64,000 nt of DNA from Sphingobium quisquiliarum P25. Lineage in GTDB: Bacteria; Pseudomonadota; Alphaproteobacteria; Sphingomonadales; Sphingomonadaceae. Made by a program: the position numbers and the translations under genes. The DNA lies in assembly GCF_000445065.1 (NCBI RefSeq), contig NZ_ATHO01000081.1:1-64000 (forward strand), in the 5' to 3' direction. Shown here piece after piece: positions 1 to 8,413 of this stretch (its first letter is position 1; each line of letters begins with the position of its first letter). The notes below the pieces were generated by a model. It worked only from the letters and a program-made list of their open reading frames with translations, was not told where the DNA came from and made no database searches.

Positions 1-370
1 GCCCCCGCCGGTCGCTGAGTGCAGCCCTGGGCCGTACATCGTCTTCTTCGAATGGGACAAGTCGGACATCACGCCTGACGCCGCCACCATTCTGGACAAC
101 GCGGTTTCGGCCTACAGCAACTGCGGCAGCGCCCAAGTCATGCTGGCGGGCTATGCGGACCGTTCGGGTTCGGCCTCGTACAACGTCGGCCTGTCGCAGC
201 GCCGTGCTGACGCGGTCAAGGCCTACATGGCTTCGAAGGGCATCCCCGATGGCGTGATGACGACCCAGGCGTTCGGTGAATCGAACCCCCGCGTCGAAAC
301 CGCCGACGGTGTGCGCGAACTTCAGAACCGTCGCGTGGAAATCACCTACGGTCCGGGTTCGGGTCAGTAA
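1..370 (+). CDS. OmpA family outer-membrane protein, C-terminal part (5' end outside window)
   Basis: The frame is open from the left edge and ends at TAA 368-370. About 120 residues are visible and they form an OmpA-like peptidoglycan-binding domain. It begins near the segment PYIVFFEWD and carries the conserved GYADRSG aspartate and, near the end, the NRRVEI arginine that in this family grip diaminopimelate of the cell wall. The visible part lacks a beta-barrel, which would lie upstream. A short Gly/Ser tail follows. The probable role is anchoring the outer membrane to peptidoglycan. A clear intrinsic terminator follows 34 bases later, so this is the last gene of its transcript. Confidence 0.9.
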   Translation, partial: PPPVAECSPGPYIVFFEWDKSDITPDAATILDNAVSAYSNCGSAQVMLAGYADRSGSASYNVGLSQRRADAVKAYMASKGIPDGVMTTQAFGESNPRVETADGVRELQNRRVEITYGPGSGQ

Positions 371-403
371 GGATTTTCCATCTTTCGAGATGGAAAGAGA
401 AAT

Positions 404-434
404 GGGGGCCGGTCGAAAGACTGGCCCCTTTTTT
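404..434 (+). terminator. Rho-independent terminator after the OmpA-like gene
   Basis: A 10-bp GC stem (GGGGCCGGTC paired with GACTGGCCCC, one G-U pair) closes a GAAA tetraloop and is followed directly by six T residues. It lies 34 bases after the OmpA stop. Confidence 0.9.
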
Positions 435-602
435 CTTCATGGCGCGGCAGGTGCTGAACCGATGCCAGGGTTCCGTTCTCGCATTGCATGCATGCCAGCG
501 CCGAGGCGGTGGTGACGCGGAAGCCCGGCCACGGCCGCCTGCGCAACAAAAGCGGATCTGGCCGCTTTAGCCTGAGAAGATCAATTTGGAGTGCAATCCC
601 TC

Positions 603-1151
603 ATGCAAAAATCCCTCCTAGCCTTAGTCTTGTCCTCAGCTTGCGCCTTGAACGCCTGTGCGACGCCGCAGAGCGAGAGTGCGCAAGGGGCCTCGCCCGC
701 CGCATCTGCCACGGCTGTTCTGCTGGCGGGTGACGGATCGCCGCGCGGTGAGGCGAGCGTGACGGAGGCCGCTGACGGCCTGCATGTGACGATCAATGCC
801 ACAGGCCTGACCCCCGGCATACATGCAGTCCATGTCCATGGAACCGGCGTTTGCACGCCGCCCGACTTCACCAGTGCAGGCGGGCATTGGAACCCGACGG
901 GCCGCCAGCATGGCAAGGACAATCCGGCAGGCATGCATATGGGAGACATGCCCAACATGCTCGCGGGCGCTGACGGTTCCGGGCAGATGGAATATGTCAT
1001 TCCTGGCGCAATGCTTCGCAGCGGTTCGACGCCATTGCTGGACGCGGACGGCGCGGCGATCGTGATCCACGCTCAGGCCGATGATAATAAGAGCGATCCT
1101 GCGGGCAATGCTGGCGGCCGGGTGGCGTGCGGCGTCGTTTCCGCGGGCTGA
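603..1151 (+). CDS. sodC: Cu-Zn superoxide dismutase, lipoprotein type
   Basis: This periplasmic enzyme dismutes superoxide to oxygen and peroxide. The N-terminus is a lipoprotein signal with lipobox LNAC. The SOD_Cu domain shows HVHGTGVC, then GGHWNP, RQHGKD and IVIHA, which supply the copper and zinc histidines and the zinc aspartate. GGRVACG near the end provides the second disulfide cysteine. The ATG at 603 is preferred because GGAG lies at 588-591; an in-frame GTG at 591 would add four residues. The 182-aa length is normal for bacterial SodC. It is monocistronic, after a terminator. Confidence 0.93.
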   Translation: MQKSLLALVLSSACALNACATPQSESAQGASPAASATAVLLAGDGSPRGEASVTEAADGLHVTINATGLTPGIHAVHVHGTGVCTPPDFTSAGGHWNPTGRQHGKDNPAGMHMGDMPNMLAGADGSGQMEYVIPGAMLRSGSTPLLDADGAAIVIHAQADDNKSDPAGNAGGRVACGVVSAG

Positions 1152-1178
1152 GCTGGCCTGATCTCTTTTCGCCGGGAT

Positions 1179-1213
1179 GGCCGGGCGCTGCTTTCCGGCA
1201 GAGCAGCCCGGCC
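1179..1213 (+). terminator. Hairpin after sodC, possible terminator
   Basis: GGCCGGGC..TGCT pairs with AGCAGCCCGGCC across a 9-nt loop, with a 2-nt bulge. No T-run follows, so it is either a weak or Rho-assisted terminator or only a stem-loop. It sits 28 bases after the sodC stop. Confidence 0.35.
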
Positions 1214-1368
1214 CATTCGTGCGGGGAGGGTGCTACCCAGAAATGTATCTGATCCAGATCCCGCACGAGTGTTTTCGCGCACGAGACAAGGGGTCCGTGA
1301 GAGAGATGGGAACTGGGTTTCTGCCTGCGCAGGAACATGGCATCGATCAACGCGCGGCTGGACTTGCG

Positions 1369-1914
1369 CTATATCTCCGCCGGTGTGGCGCGGTAGATGG
1401 CCGCCTGATGATAGATCGCGCCCGATTGGCCCAGGTGGCTTTCGAACAGTGCGAAACTGTCGACCGAAAAAGGCGGGCTGGTAAGTCCGGCGTTCAGTTC
1501 CATGAAGGATTGGGTGGAACCCGCGTCCCGGCCCAAACGCGCGAGCGTGATGTGCGGCAGAAAGGCGCGCTCCTCCGGAGGAAGACCCGCGCGAACGCAT
1601 GCCCGGTCGACCTTGCGCTGCAACTGAGCGAGCGGTTCTCGTGGCTGCACCGCCGCCCAGATCGTGTTCACCCTGCCTTTTCGTTCAAATTGGCCCAGAC
1701 CGGCAAGGGCAATGGAAAAGGAACCAAAGCGCACTGAATCAAGCGCATCGGCCAGGTCCTGAGCCTGATGCGGGCCAACTTCTCCGGCAAATCGCAGCGT
1801 CAGATGGAGCTGATCGTCATCCTGCCAGCGCGCGCCGGGCACATTGCCGGGAAGGGACAGCAGCCGCGCCCGAATTTCGGCGGGCGGGCGGATGGCAATG
1901 AACAGCCGGTGCAT
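1369..1914 (-). CDS. thpR: RNA 2',3'-cyclic phosphodiesterase (2H family, ThpR/LigT)
   Basis: The protein begins MHRLFIAIRPP and has the two signature H-x-T motifs of 2H phosphoesterases, HLTLRFAG near residue 35 and HITLAR near residue 125. The family hydrolyses 2',3'-cyclic phosphate RNA ends, and some members ligate tRNA halves in vitro. The length of about 181 aa is typical. ATG at 1914 is chosen because family members start just before the first beta strand; ATG at 1923 (MIGMHRLF) is equally possible and neither has a clear ribosome site. It is divergent from the BI-1 gene at 2036, so the two share a short promoter region. Confidence 0.88.
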   Translation of the reverse strand: MHRLFIAIRPPAEIRARLLSLPGNVPGARWQDDDQLHLTLRFAGEVGPHQAQDLADALDSVRFGSFSIALAGLGQFERKGRVNTIWAAVQPREPLAQLQRKVDRACVRAGLPPEERAFLPHITLARLGRDAGSTQSFMELNAGLTSPPFSVDSFALFESHLGQSGAIYHQAAIYRATPAEI

Positions 1915-2035
1915 GCCGATCATATAGGATGGGTGCGGCGCTACGCCAGAACTTCGCTCCATGCTTGAACTGCGAGCCATATGCGCCGATAATGGAATGA
2001 CCGGCGGAAGATCGCCCGGCAAAGGAGATTAACCC

Positions 2036-2779
2036 ATGGCCAATTGGTCTGATCCCCGCTCGAACATTGCGGGCCTTGGCGGCACGACGGTTGCGCGAGG
2101 GGAGGCGTTCGACGCTGGCCTGCGCAGCTACATGCTGTCCGTCTATAATTATATGGCGAGCGGCGTGCTGCTGACCGGCATCGTCGCGCTGCTGTTTTCC
2201 TGGGGCGGGATGAGCTCGCCCGCGGCGCAGATCCTGTTGCAGCCGGGCATCCTGAAATATGTCATCATGTTTTCGCCCCTGCTGTTCGTGATGGTGTTGA
2301 GCTTTGGCATCAACAAGCTGTCGACGCCTGCGGCCCAGGCCATTTACTGGGCCTATGCGGGGGTAATGGGGCTTTCGCTGTCGTCCATCTTCCTGATGTA
2401 TACGCAGACGTCGATCGCACAGACCTTCTTCGCGACCGCCGCGGCGTTCGCGGGTCTCAGCCTGTGGGGCTATACGACGAAGAAAGACCTTTCGGGGTTT
2501 GGCACTTTCCTGATCATGGGTGTCGTCGGCCTGCTGGTCGCTTCGCTCATCAACCTGTTCATGCGGTCCAGCGCGATGGACATGGTGATCAGCTTTATCG
2601 GCGTGCTGCTGTTTGCCGGGCTGACCGCTTATGACACGCAGAAGATCAAGAGCATCTACGCGCATGTCGCGGGCACGGACATGATGGGCAAGTCGGTGGT
2701 GATGGGGGCGCTCAGCCTTTACCTCGACTTCATCAATATGTTCCTGTTCCTGCTGCGCTTCATGGGCAATCGCGAATGA
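2036..2779 (+). CDS. Bax inhibitor-1 / YccA family inner-membrane protein
   Basis: The 247-aa protein has about seven hydrophobic segments after a short soluble N-terminus, and the family signature YDTQKIKSIY near the C-terminus. BI-1 family proteins are proton-sensitive calcium channels or modulators of membrane proteases such as FtsH; the bacterial function is not settled. A good ribosome site, AAAGGAG, sits about 9 bases before ATG. It is a single gene followed immediately by a strong terminator. Confidence 0.93.
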   Translation: MANWSDPRSNIAGLGGTTVARGEAFDAGLRSYMLSVYNYMASGVLLTGIVALLFSWGGMSSPAAQILLQPGILKYVIMFSPLLFVMVLSFGINKLSTPAAQAIYWAYAGVMGLSLSSIFLMYTQTSIAQTFFATAAAFAGLSLWGYTTKKDLSGFGTFLIMGVVGLLVASLINLFMRSSAMDMVISFIGVLLFAGLTAYDTQKIKSIYAHVAGTDMMGKSVVMGALSLYLDFINMFLFLLRFMGNRE

Positions 2780-2806
2780 TCGCCTGACAGCGGAACCATA
2801 TGGTGA

Positions 2807-2835
2807 GGCCCGGCGGGTGTTCCGCCGGGCCTTTT
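2807..2835 (+). terminator. Rho-independent terminator after the BI-1 gene
   Basis: A perfect 10-bp stem, GGCCCGGCGG with CCGCCGGGCC, closes a 5-nt loop and is followed by TTTT. It lies between two convergent genes. Confidence 0.9.
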
Positions 2836-2836
2836 C

Positions 2837-3466
2837 TTATGCGGGCCTTTGCATCTGGGCGATCAGGGCGTTGTCGAGTTCCTTTTGCCGTTTGTAAGCC
2901 GGGCGCTCCCGCAGCCGCGCTGCATAGGCCTCGAAGGCTGGCCGCGAAGGCATGGTGCCGAAGGTCAGGCCCCAATCCACCTGTGAACCGGCATAGACGT
3001 CAGCGGCGGTGAACTGATCGCCGCAAATCCATTGCTCGCCCGAAACCGCCTGCTCCAGCGCATTGATCATGTGATCGAAGCTGCCATAGCCGATGGTGCG
3101 TTCGCGCCCTTCGGGTACGGACAGTCCCAACGCCTTGTTGGACACGGCGGCCTCCACCGGACCAGCGGCGAAGAACATCCAGCGATAATAGTCGGCACGT
3201 TCGGCGAGAGGCGGAGCCAGTCCCGCGTTCGGGAAGGCATCGGCCAGATAGGCGCAGATGGCGGCGGCCTCGGTCACTACTTTGCCTTTATGCACGATGG
3301 CGGGGACCTTGCCCATCGGGTTGATGGCGAGATAATCCGCCGCCTTCATCGCGGGACCATAGTCCAGGATGATCATTTCATAAGGCTGGCCAACCTCTTC
3401 CAGCATCCAGCGGGCAATCTGTCCGCGCGACATGGGGTTGGTGTAGAAGGTGATGTCGGCCGCCAT
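2837..3466 (-). CDS. Glutathione S-transferase family protein
   Basis: The 209-aa protein has an N-terminal thioredoxin-like GST domain (residues 1-80, with NPMGKVPAI and the TEAAAICAYLAD glutathione-binding stretch) and an all-helical C-terminal domain (about 90-200, with the FTAADVYAG capping-box region). The start MAADITFY is chosen because GGGAG lies 5-9 bases upstream; the reading frame continues further upstream without a better site. The substrate is unknown. It is transcribed towards the BI-1 gene. Confidence 0.9.
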   Translation of the reverse strand: MAADITFYTNPMSRGQIARWMLEEVGQPYEMIILDYGPAMKAADYLAINPMGKVPAIVHKGKVVTEAAAICAYLADAFPNAGLAPPLAERADYYRWMFFAAGPVEAAVSNKALGLSVPEGRERTIGYGSFDHMINALEQAVSGEQWICGDQFTAADVYAGSQVDWGLTFGTMPSRPAFEAYAARLRERPAYKRQKELDNALIAQMQRPA

Positions 3467-3628
3467 CGGGGTACTCCCTGTTGTGGTGTGGGATCGGGCC
3501 GTCATCCTATCAGCAGGGCGCGGGCAATCCAATGTGGTCGAGACTTGCTCCAGCCATCGCAGGAGCACGGCTTTGGTCTGGGACGGCTTCTGACCTTCGC
3601 ATGGGTTGCGACGATGATCGCGCTCATG

Positions 3629-3655
3629 AAAAAGGGCGGCCCAAGCAGGCCGCCC
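3629..3655 (-). terminator. Rho-independent terminator of clpA
   Basis: Read on the minus strand, GGGCGGCC pairs with GGCCGCCC around a 6-nt loop and is followed by five T residues (A-run at 3629-3633). It lies 25 bases beyond the clpA stop. Confidence 0.9.
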
Positions 3656-3680
3656 TCAATCTTTCACATGGCGGAAGGAC

Positions 3681-5999
3681 TTACTTCGCCGGTTCGGCAG
3701 GCTTGGCCCGGCCACCCTTTTTGCCCTTTTTGGGGGCGGCGGGGGTGATCTCGAAGGCGAGGGCGTCGTCCTTGAAGCGGACATGGACCTCGCCGCCGTG
3801 GACGAGCTTGCCGAACAGCAGTTCCTCGGCCAGCGGCTGCTTGATCTTCTCCTGCATCAGACGGCCCATCGGGCGGGCGCCATAGAGCTTGTCATAGCCC
3901 TTCTTGGTCAGCCATGCCTTGGCCTCGTCATCCAGCGTGATGTGAACGTCGCGATCGGCGAGCTGAAGTTCAAGCTGAAGCACGAACTTGTCGATGACCC
4001 GCGCCACGATTTCCGGCGGCAGATAGCCGAAGGGCACAATGGCATCGAGACGGTTGCGGAATTCCGGGGTGAAGAGTTTCTTCACCGCATCCTCCTGCAC
4101 ATCGTCGCGGGTCAATTCGCCAAAGCCGATGCTTTCCTTTGCCATGTCCGACGCACCGGCATTGGTGGTCATGATGAGGATGGTGTTGCGGAAATCCACC
4201 GTCTTGCCGTGGTGATCGGTCAGGCGGCCATTGTCCATCACCTGGAGCAGGATGTTGAACAGGTCCGGATGCGCCTTTTCGATCTCGTCCAGCAGCAGGA
4301 CGCTGTGCGGATTCTGGTCCACCGCATCGGTCAGCAGCCCGCCCTGATCATAGCCGACATAGCCCGGAGGCGCGCCGATCAGGCGGCTGACCGAGTGGCG
4401 TTCCATATATTCCGACATATCGAACCGCTGGAGCGGAATGCCGAGCAGGTTCGCCAGTTGCCGTGCAACCTCCGTCTTGCCGACGCCGGTGGGGCCGGAA
4501 AAGAGATAGTTGCCGATCGGCTTGTCGGGGTCGCGCAGCCCCGCCCGCGACAGCTTGATCGCGGAGGACAGCACCTCGATGGCCCGGTTCTGGCCGAAGA
4601 CGACGCGCTTCAAATCCGTGTCGAGCGTTTCGAGGACCGACTTGTCGTCGGCCGAGACGGTCTTGGGAGGGATGCGCGCCATGGTGGCGATCACCGCTTC
4701 GATCTCCCTGGGGGTGATCGTTTTCTTGCGCTTCGAAGGCACCACCAGCATCTGCATCGCGCCGACCTCGTCGATCACATCGATCGCCTTGTCCGGCAGC
4801 TTGCGGTCGTTGATGTAGCGCGCCGAAAGCTCCACCGCCGCCTTGATCGCGTCGGGGGTGTATTTGACGTTGTGATGCTCCTCAAAGGCGCTGCGCAGCC
4901 CGGCGAGAATCTTGATCGTGTCCTCGACCGTGGGTTCGTTCACGTCGATCTTCTGGAACCGGCGCAGCAGGGCGCGGTCCTTCTCGAAATGGTTGCGGAA
5001 TTCCTTGTAGGTGGTCGAACCGATGCAACGGATCGTGCCGCCCGACAAAGCGGGTTTCAGGAGGTTCGACGCATCCATTGCGCCACCTGAGGTCGCGCCC
5101 GCGCCGATGACGGTGTGGATCTCGTCGATGAAGAGAACCGCGTGCGGCATCTTTTCAAGCTCGGTGACAACCGCCTTCAGGCGCTCCTCGAAGTCGCCGC
5201 GATAACGGGTGCCCGCCAGCAGCGCGCCCATGTCGAGCGAGTAGATCACCGCTTCCTTGAGCACGTCAGGGACTTCGCCCTCGACGATCTTGCGCGCCAG
5301 CCCCTCCGCAATCGCGGTCTTGCCCACGCCCGGATCGCCCACATAGAGCGGGTTGTTCTTGGACCTGCGGCACAGGATCTGGATCGTCCGGTCGACTTCG
5401 GCCGCGCGGCCGATCAGCGGGTCAACCTTGCCCCGCATCGCCTTCTCATTGAGGTTGACCGTGAACTGCTCCAAGGCACTGTCCTTTTTGCCCTTGCTGT
5501 CCTGCGCCTTCTTTTCCTCTTCCTGAGCGCCCTTGGTCTCGCGGGTTTCGGGCGCGGAGGTGCCCTTGCCCACGCCGTGGCTGATGTAGCTCACGGCATC
5601 CAGGCGGCTCATGTCCTGTTGCTGGAGGAAGTAGACGGCGTAGCTTTCCCTCTCGGAGAAAAGCGCGACGAGCACATTGGCTCCCGTCACTTCATCCTTT
5701 CCAGAGGATTGAACGTGCAGGATCGCGCGCTGGACGACGCGCTGGAAGCCGCTGGTGGGCGAAGGGTCGCTCGCGCCCTCAACTTTCAGGCTGTCCAGCT
5801 CGCTGTCGAGATATTGGGTGACGGCGTCGCCCAGTTCGCCAAGCTCCACGCCGCATGCCTGCATCACCTTCGACGCATGCTCGTCGTCGATCAAGGCGAG
5901 CAGCAGATGTTCGAGCGTCGCATATTCATGGCGGCGCTCCGACGCATGCGTCAGCGCATTGTGCAGGGTGGTTTCAAGGGCGGGTGCGAAAGATGGCAT
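3681..5999 (-). CDS. clpA: ATP-dependent Clp protease ATP-binding subunit ClpA
   Basis: This AAA+ unfoldase feeds substrates to ClpP. The 772-aa protein has an N-terminal Clp_N double repeat (residues 1-145), a first AAA module with Walker A GDPGVGKT and DEIHT, a second AAA module with GPTGVGKT and Walker B LLLDEIEKAH, and the ClpB D2-small domain. The IGAPPGYVGY pore loop is present. There is no long middle coiled-coil, which separates it from ClpB. The start MPSFAPALE has AGGAG 10 bases upstream. The adaptor gene clpS, usually next door in this class, is not seen. The C-terminal tail is rich in Lys and Pro. Confidence 0.97.
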   Translation of the reverse strand: MPSFAPALETTLHNALTHASERRHEYATLEHLLLALIDDEHASKVMQACGVELGELGDAVTQYLDSELDSLKVEGASDPSPTSGFQRVVQRAILHVQSSGKDEVTGANVLVALFSERESYAVYFLQQQDMSRLDAVSYISHGVGKGTSAPETRETKGAQEEEKKAQDSKGKKDSALEQFTVNLNEKAMRGKVDPLIGRAAEVDRTIQILCRRSKNNPLYVGDPGVGKTAIAEGLARKIVEGEVPDVLKEAVIYSLDMGALLAGTRYRGDFEERLKAVVTELEKMPHAVLFIDEIHTVIGAGATSGGAMDASNLLKPALSGGTIRCIGSTTYKEFRNHFEKDRALLRRFQKIDVNEPTVEDTIKILAGLRSAFEEHHNVKYTPDAIKAAVELSARYINDRKLPDKAIDVIDEVGAMQMLVVPSKRKKTITPREIEAVIATMARIPPKTVSADDKSVLETLDTDLKRVVFGQNRAIEVLSSAIKLSRAGLRDPDKPIGNYLFSGPTGVGKTEVARQLANLLGIPLQRFDMSEYMERHSVSRLIGAPPGYVGYDQGGLLTDAVDQNPHSVLLLDEIEKAHPDLFNILLQVMDNGRLTDHHGKTVDFRNTILIMTTNAGASDMAKESIGFGELTRDDVQEDAVKKLFTPEFRNRLDAIVPFGYLPPEIVARVIDKFVLQLELQLADRDVHITLDDEAKAWLTKKGYDKLYGARPMGRLMQEKIKQPLAEELLFGKLVHGGEVHVRFKDDALAFEITPAAPKKGKKGGRAKPAEPAK

Positions 6000-6156
6000 T
6001 TCTATTCTACTCCTGAGCCCGCAAGAGGGGCTGTCTTGAACCATATGTCGGCATTGCTCGACGGCGGATCAAGGAGGGGTCCCTGATCGCCGGAATTGCC
6101 AGACTGCCCGTGCCCGGTGAAACCCTTGTCAGGGCCGCAGGGGGCGGGGCGCGGGT

Positions 6157-6354
6157 TCATCGCTTGAATAACGCCTCGGCACTTGCCTTATGGTTAACGG
6201 CGCTTTCAATCTTTGATCGGGTTCGAACTATCTCACCCTCAAGCGCCTTTATGCGCGCTTCCAGATCGGCAACGGACATCGGGCCCAGATCCTGTCGGAG
6301 CAGTTGGGCCAGCGGATCATCAGCCCGGCGGGCAAGATCGTCATCCACGTCCAT
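6157..6354 (-). CDS. DUF1192 small protein
   Basis: A 65-aa acidic then helical protein with the DUF1192 pattern: a DPLAQLLRQDL segment followed by an ExRIKALEGEI coiled-coil-like helix and a KR terminus. The function is unknown. It is divergent from the quinone oxidoreductase gene that starts at 6450, and this pairing is common in sphingomonads as far as I recall. Confidence 0.82.
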   Translation of the reverse strand: MDVDDDLARRADDPLAQLLRQDLGPMSVADLEARIKALEGEIVRTRSKIESAVNHKASAEALFKR

Positions 6355-6449
6355 GACACCAATGTTGACCGCCCAATCCAGTCTGTCAATAAGGCGCTGA
6401 CGCCGTTTATCGAAAGCGGCAGCGCAATAATGCTTGGGGGCGGGCCAGG

Positions 6450-7457
6450 ATGGCGGTTGAAGACGGACTTCCCGGAGAGATGAACGCCATTGCGGTGCCC
6501 AAGCCCGGCGGCCCCGAAGCGCTGGTGATGGAGCGGCGGCCTGTTCCGCGCCCTGGTCCCGGCGAAGTGCTGATCCGGGTCGCAGCGGCGGGCGTCAACC
6601 GGCCGGACGTGTTACAGCGGCTGGGCAAATATCCGCCGCCGCCCGGCGTGACCGACATCCCCGGGCTGGAGGTCGCTGGCATCATCGCCGCCGCCGGAGA
6701 TGATACCGGCCTTGCGCTTGGCCAGCGGGTCTGCGCCCTCCTGCCGGGCGGCGGCTATGCGGAATATGCCGTCGCGCCAGCCGGGCAGTGCCTGCCGGTG
6801 CCGGAAGGATACGACATCGCGGAGGCTGCCGCCCTCCCCGAAACCCTCTTTACCGTGTGGACCAACCTGTTCGAGCGGGCCTATGTGGTGAACGGCGACA
6901 CCGTGCTGGTCCATGGCGGCACGAGCGGCATCGGCACCATGGCCATTTCGCTCTGCCGCCTGTTCGACATCAGCATCATCGTGACCTGCGGCAGCGATGC
7001 CAAGTGCGAACAGGCTTTGAGCTGGGGCGCGCATCATGCCGTCAATTACCGGACGCAGGATTTCGTGGCGGAGGTCAGCCGCATCACTGGTGGTCAGGGC
7101 GTTCAGGCCGTGCTGGACATGGTCGGCGGCGACTATGTGCCGCGCAACCTGCAATGCCTGGCCGAAGATGGGCGGCATGTGTCCATTGCCGTGCTGGGCG
7201 GCGCGAAGGCCAGCATCTTCATCCCCGAAGTCATGACGAAACGCCTGACGCTGACCGGATCGACCCTGCGGCCCCGATCGGCTGCGTTCAAGAGCCTGGT
7301 CGCGGATGAGTTGAGGCAGGTCGTCTGGCATTTCGTGGAAGAGGGCAAGCTGCGCCCGGCGATGGACATGCGCTTTCCTTTGGCGGATGCCGCCAGGGCG
7401 CATGCGCGCATGGATGCGGGCGAGCATTTCGGCAAGATCGTGCTGACGGTCTCCTGA
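6450..7457 (+). CDS. NAD(P)H-quinone oxidoreductase, zinc-independent MDR family
   Basis: The 335-aa protein has a GroES-like N-terminal domain with GEVLIRVAAAGVNRPDVLQR and a Rossmann domain with VHGGTSGIGTMA as the nucleotide-binding glycine motif. It matches the PIG3/QorA-type branch, which reduces quinones with NAD(P)H. No structural-zinc cysteine cluster is present. An internal ATG at 6480 is possible, but its GGAG is too close. The gene stands alone and is followed by about 95 bases before the phosphoesterase gene. Confidence 0.9.
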   Translation: MAVEDGLPGEMNAIAVPKPGGPEALVMERRPVPRPGPGEVLIRVAAAGVNRPDVLQRLGKYPPPPGVTDIPGLEVAGIIAAAGDDTGLALGQRVCALLPGGGYAEYAVAPAGQCLPVPEGYDIAEAAALPETLFTVWTNLFERAYVVNGDTVLVHGGTSGIGTMAISLCRLFDISIIVTCGSDAKCEQALSWGAHHAVNYRTQDFVAEVSRITGGQGVQAVLDMVGGDYVPRNLQCLAEDGRHVSIAVLGGAKASIFIPEVMTKRLTLTGSTLRPRSAAFKSLVADELRQVVWHFVEEGKLRPAMDMRFPLADAARAHARMDAGEHFGKIVLTVS

Positions 7458-7552
7458 TCCGGGCTGTAGTCATAGCGTCATAATCAGTGCGAGATTGTAA
7501 CATTGGCTAGCTAGAAATCCGTCCTGAGGACAACAGCTCCGAAGGCCGCATC

Positions 7553-8413
7553 ATGAATGCCATCACGCGCTTGCCCTTCCTTGCCGACATGGAGGACGGG
7601 GCCGATCGCCCGGTCATCCCCGAGCGGGAGGGGCAGCGGCGGCGCTACCGCACCATCTGGATTTCCGACATCCATCTTGGCACCCGCGGGTGCAATGCGA
7701 AGATGCTGATCGACTTCCTCGACAGCGTGGACAGCGATATCATGTATCTGGTCGGCGATATCATAGATGGCTGGCGGCTGAAGCGGCGCTTCTACTGGCC
7801 TGCCGCCCACAATGATGTCGTCTGGCGCGTGATGAAGCGCGCCAAGCGGGGCACGCGGGTCATCTATATCCCCGGCAATCATGACGAGATGTTCCGGCAG
7901 TTCACCGGACTCAGCTTCGGCGGGGTGGAAATCCGGCGCAAGGCGATCCATGAGACCGCTGACGGCCGCAAGCTGCTGGTGCTGCATGGGGACGAGTTCG
8001 ACACGATCATGCTCGCCCATCGCTGGCTCGCCTTTGTGGGGGACGCCGCCTATTCGATGCTGATGCGTCTCAATGTGGTGGTCAATGCCGTGCGCCAGCG
8101 CATGGGGCTGCCCTATTGGTCGCTGTCCAAGATCGCCAAGCACAAGGTCAAGAATGCGGTCGAGTTCATCTCCCGCTTCGAGGAAGTGGTGGCGCATGAG
8201 GCCGGAACGCGCGGGGTCGATGGGGTCGTGTGCGGGCATATCCACAATGCCGAGATGCGCGAGATTGCCGGCGTCGAATATTATAATGACGGTGATTGGG
8301 TGGAAGGATGCACCGCGCTGGTGGAGCATTTCGACGGGCGGATGGAGATATTGCACTGGGCCGATGAAATAGCTGCGCGCGACACGGGCCAGCCCGCCCG
8401 CATCGCCGCGTGA
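7553..8413 (+). CDS. LpxH-like calcineurin-type metallophosphoesterase
   Basis: The protein shows the full set of metal-binding motifs: SDIHLGT, VGDIIDGW, PGNHDE, LHGDEFD and GHIHNAE. These match the UDP-2,3-diacylglucosamine diphosphatase family. Genes of this subtype adjacent to a GT4 glycosyltransferase are frequent in alphaproteobacteria and may act on an envelope lipid intermediate rather than as the housekeeping LpxH/LpxI step; that is inference. The stop overlaps the start of the next gene by four bases (GTGA), so the two are translated together. Confidence 0.88.
   Translation: MNAITRLPFLADMEDGADRPVIPEREGQRRRYRTIWISDIHLGTRGCNAKMLIDFLDSVDSDIMYLVGDIIDGWRLKRRFYWPAAHNDVVWRVMKRAKRGTRVIYIPGNHDEMFRQFTGLSFGGVEIRRKAIHETADGRKLLVLHGDEFDTIMLAHRWLAFVGDAAYSMLMRLNVVVNAVRQRMGLPYWSLSKIAKHKVKNAVEFISRFEEVVAHEAGTRGVDGVVCGHIHNAEMREIAGVEYYNDGDWVEGCTALVEHFDGRMEILHWADEIAARDTGQPARIAA

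Noticed and set aside
3783-6086. Long plus-strand open frames opposite clpA
   Set aside because: They mirror clpA codons in high-GC DNA; residues are rich in Arg, Leu, Gln and His with no domain pattern, while clpA is certain.
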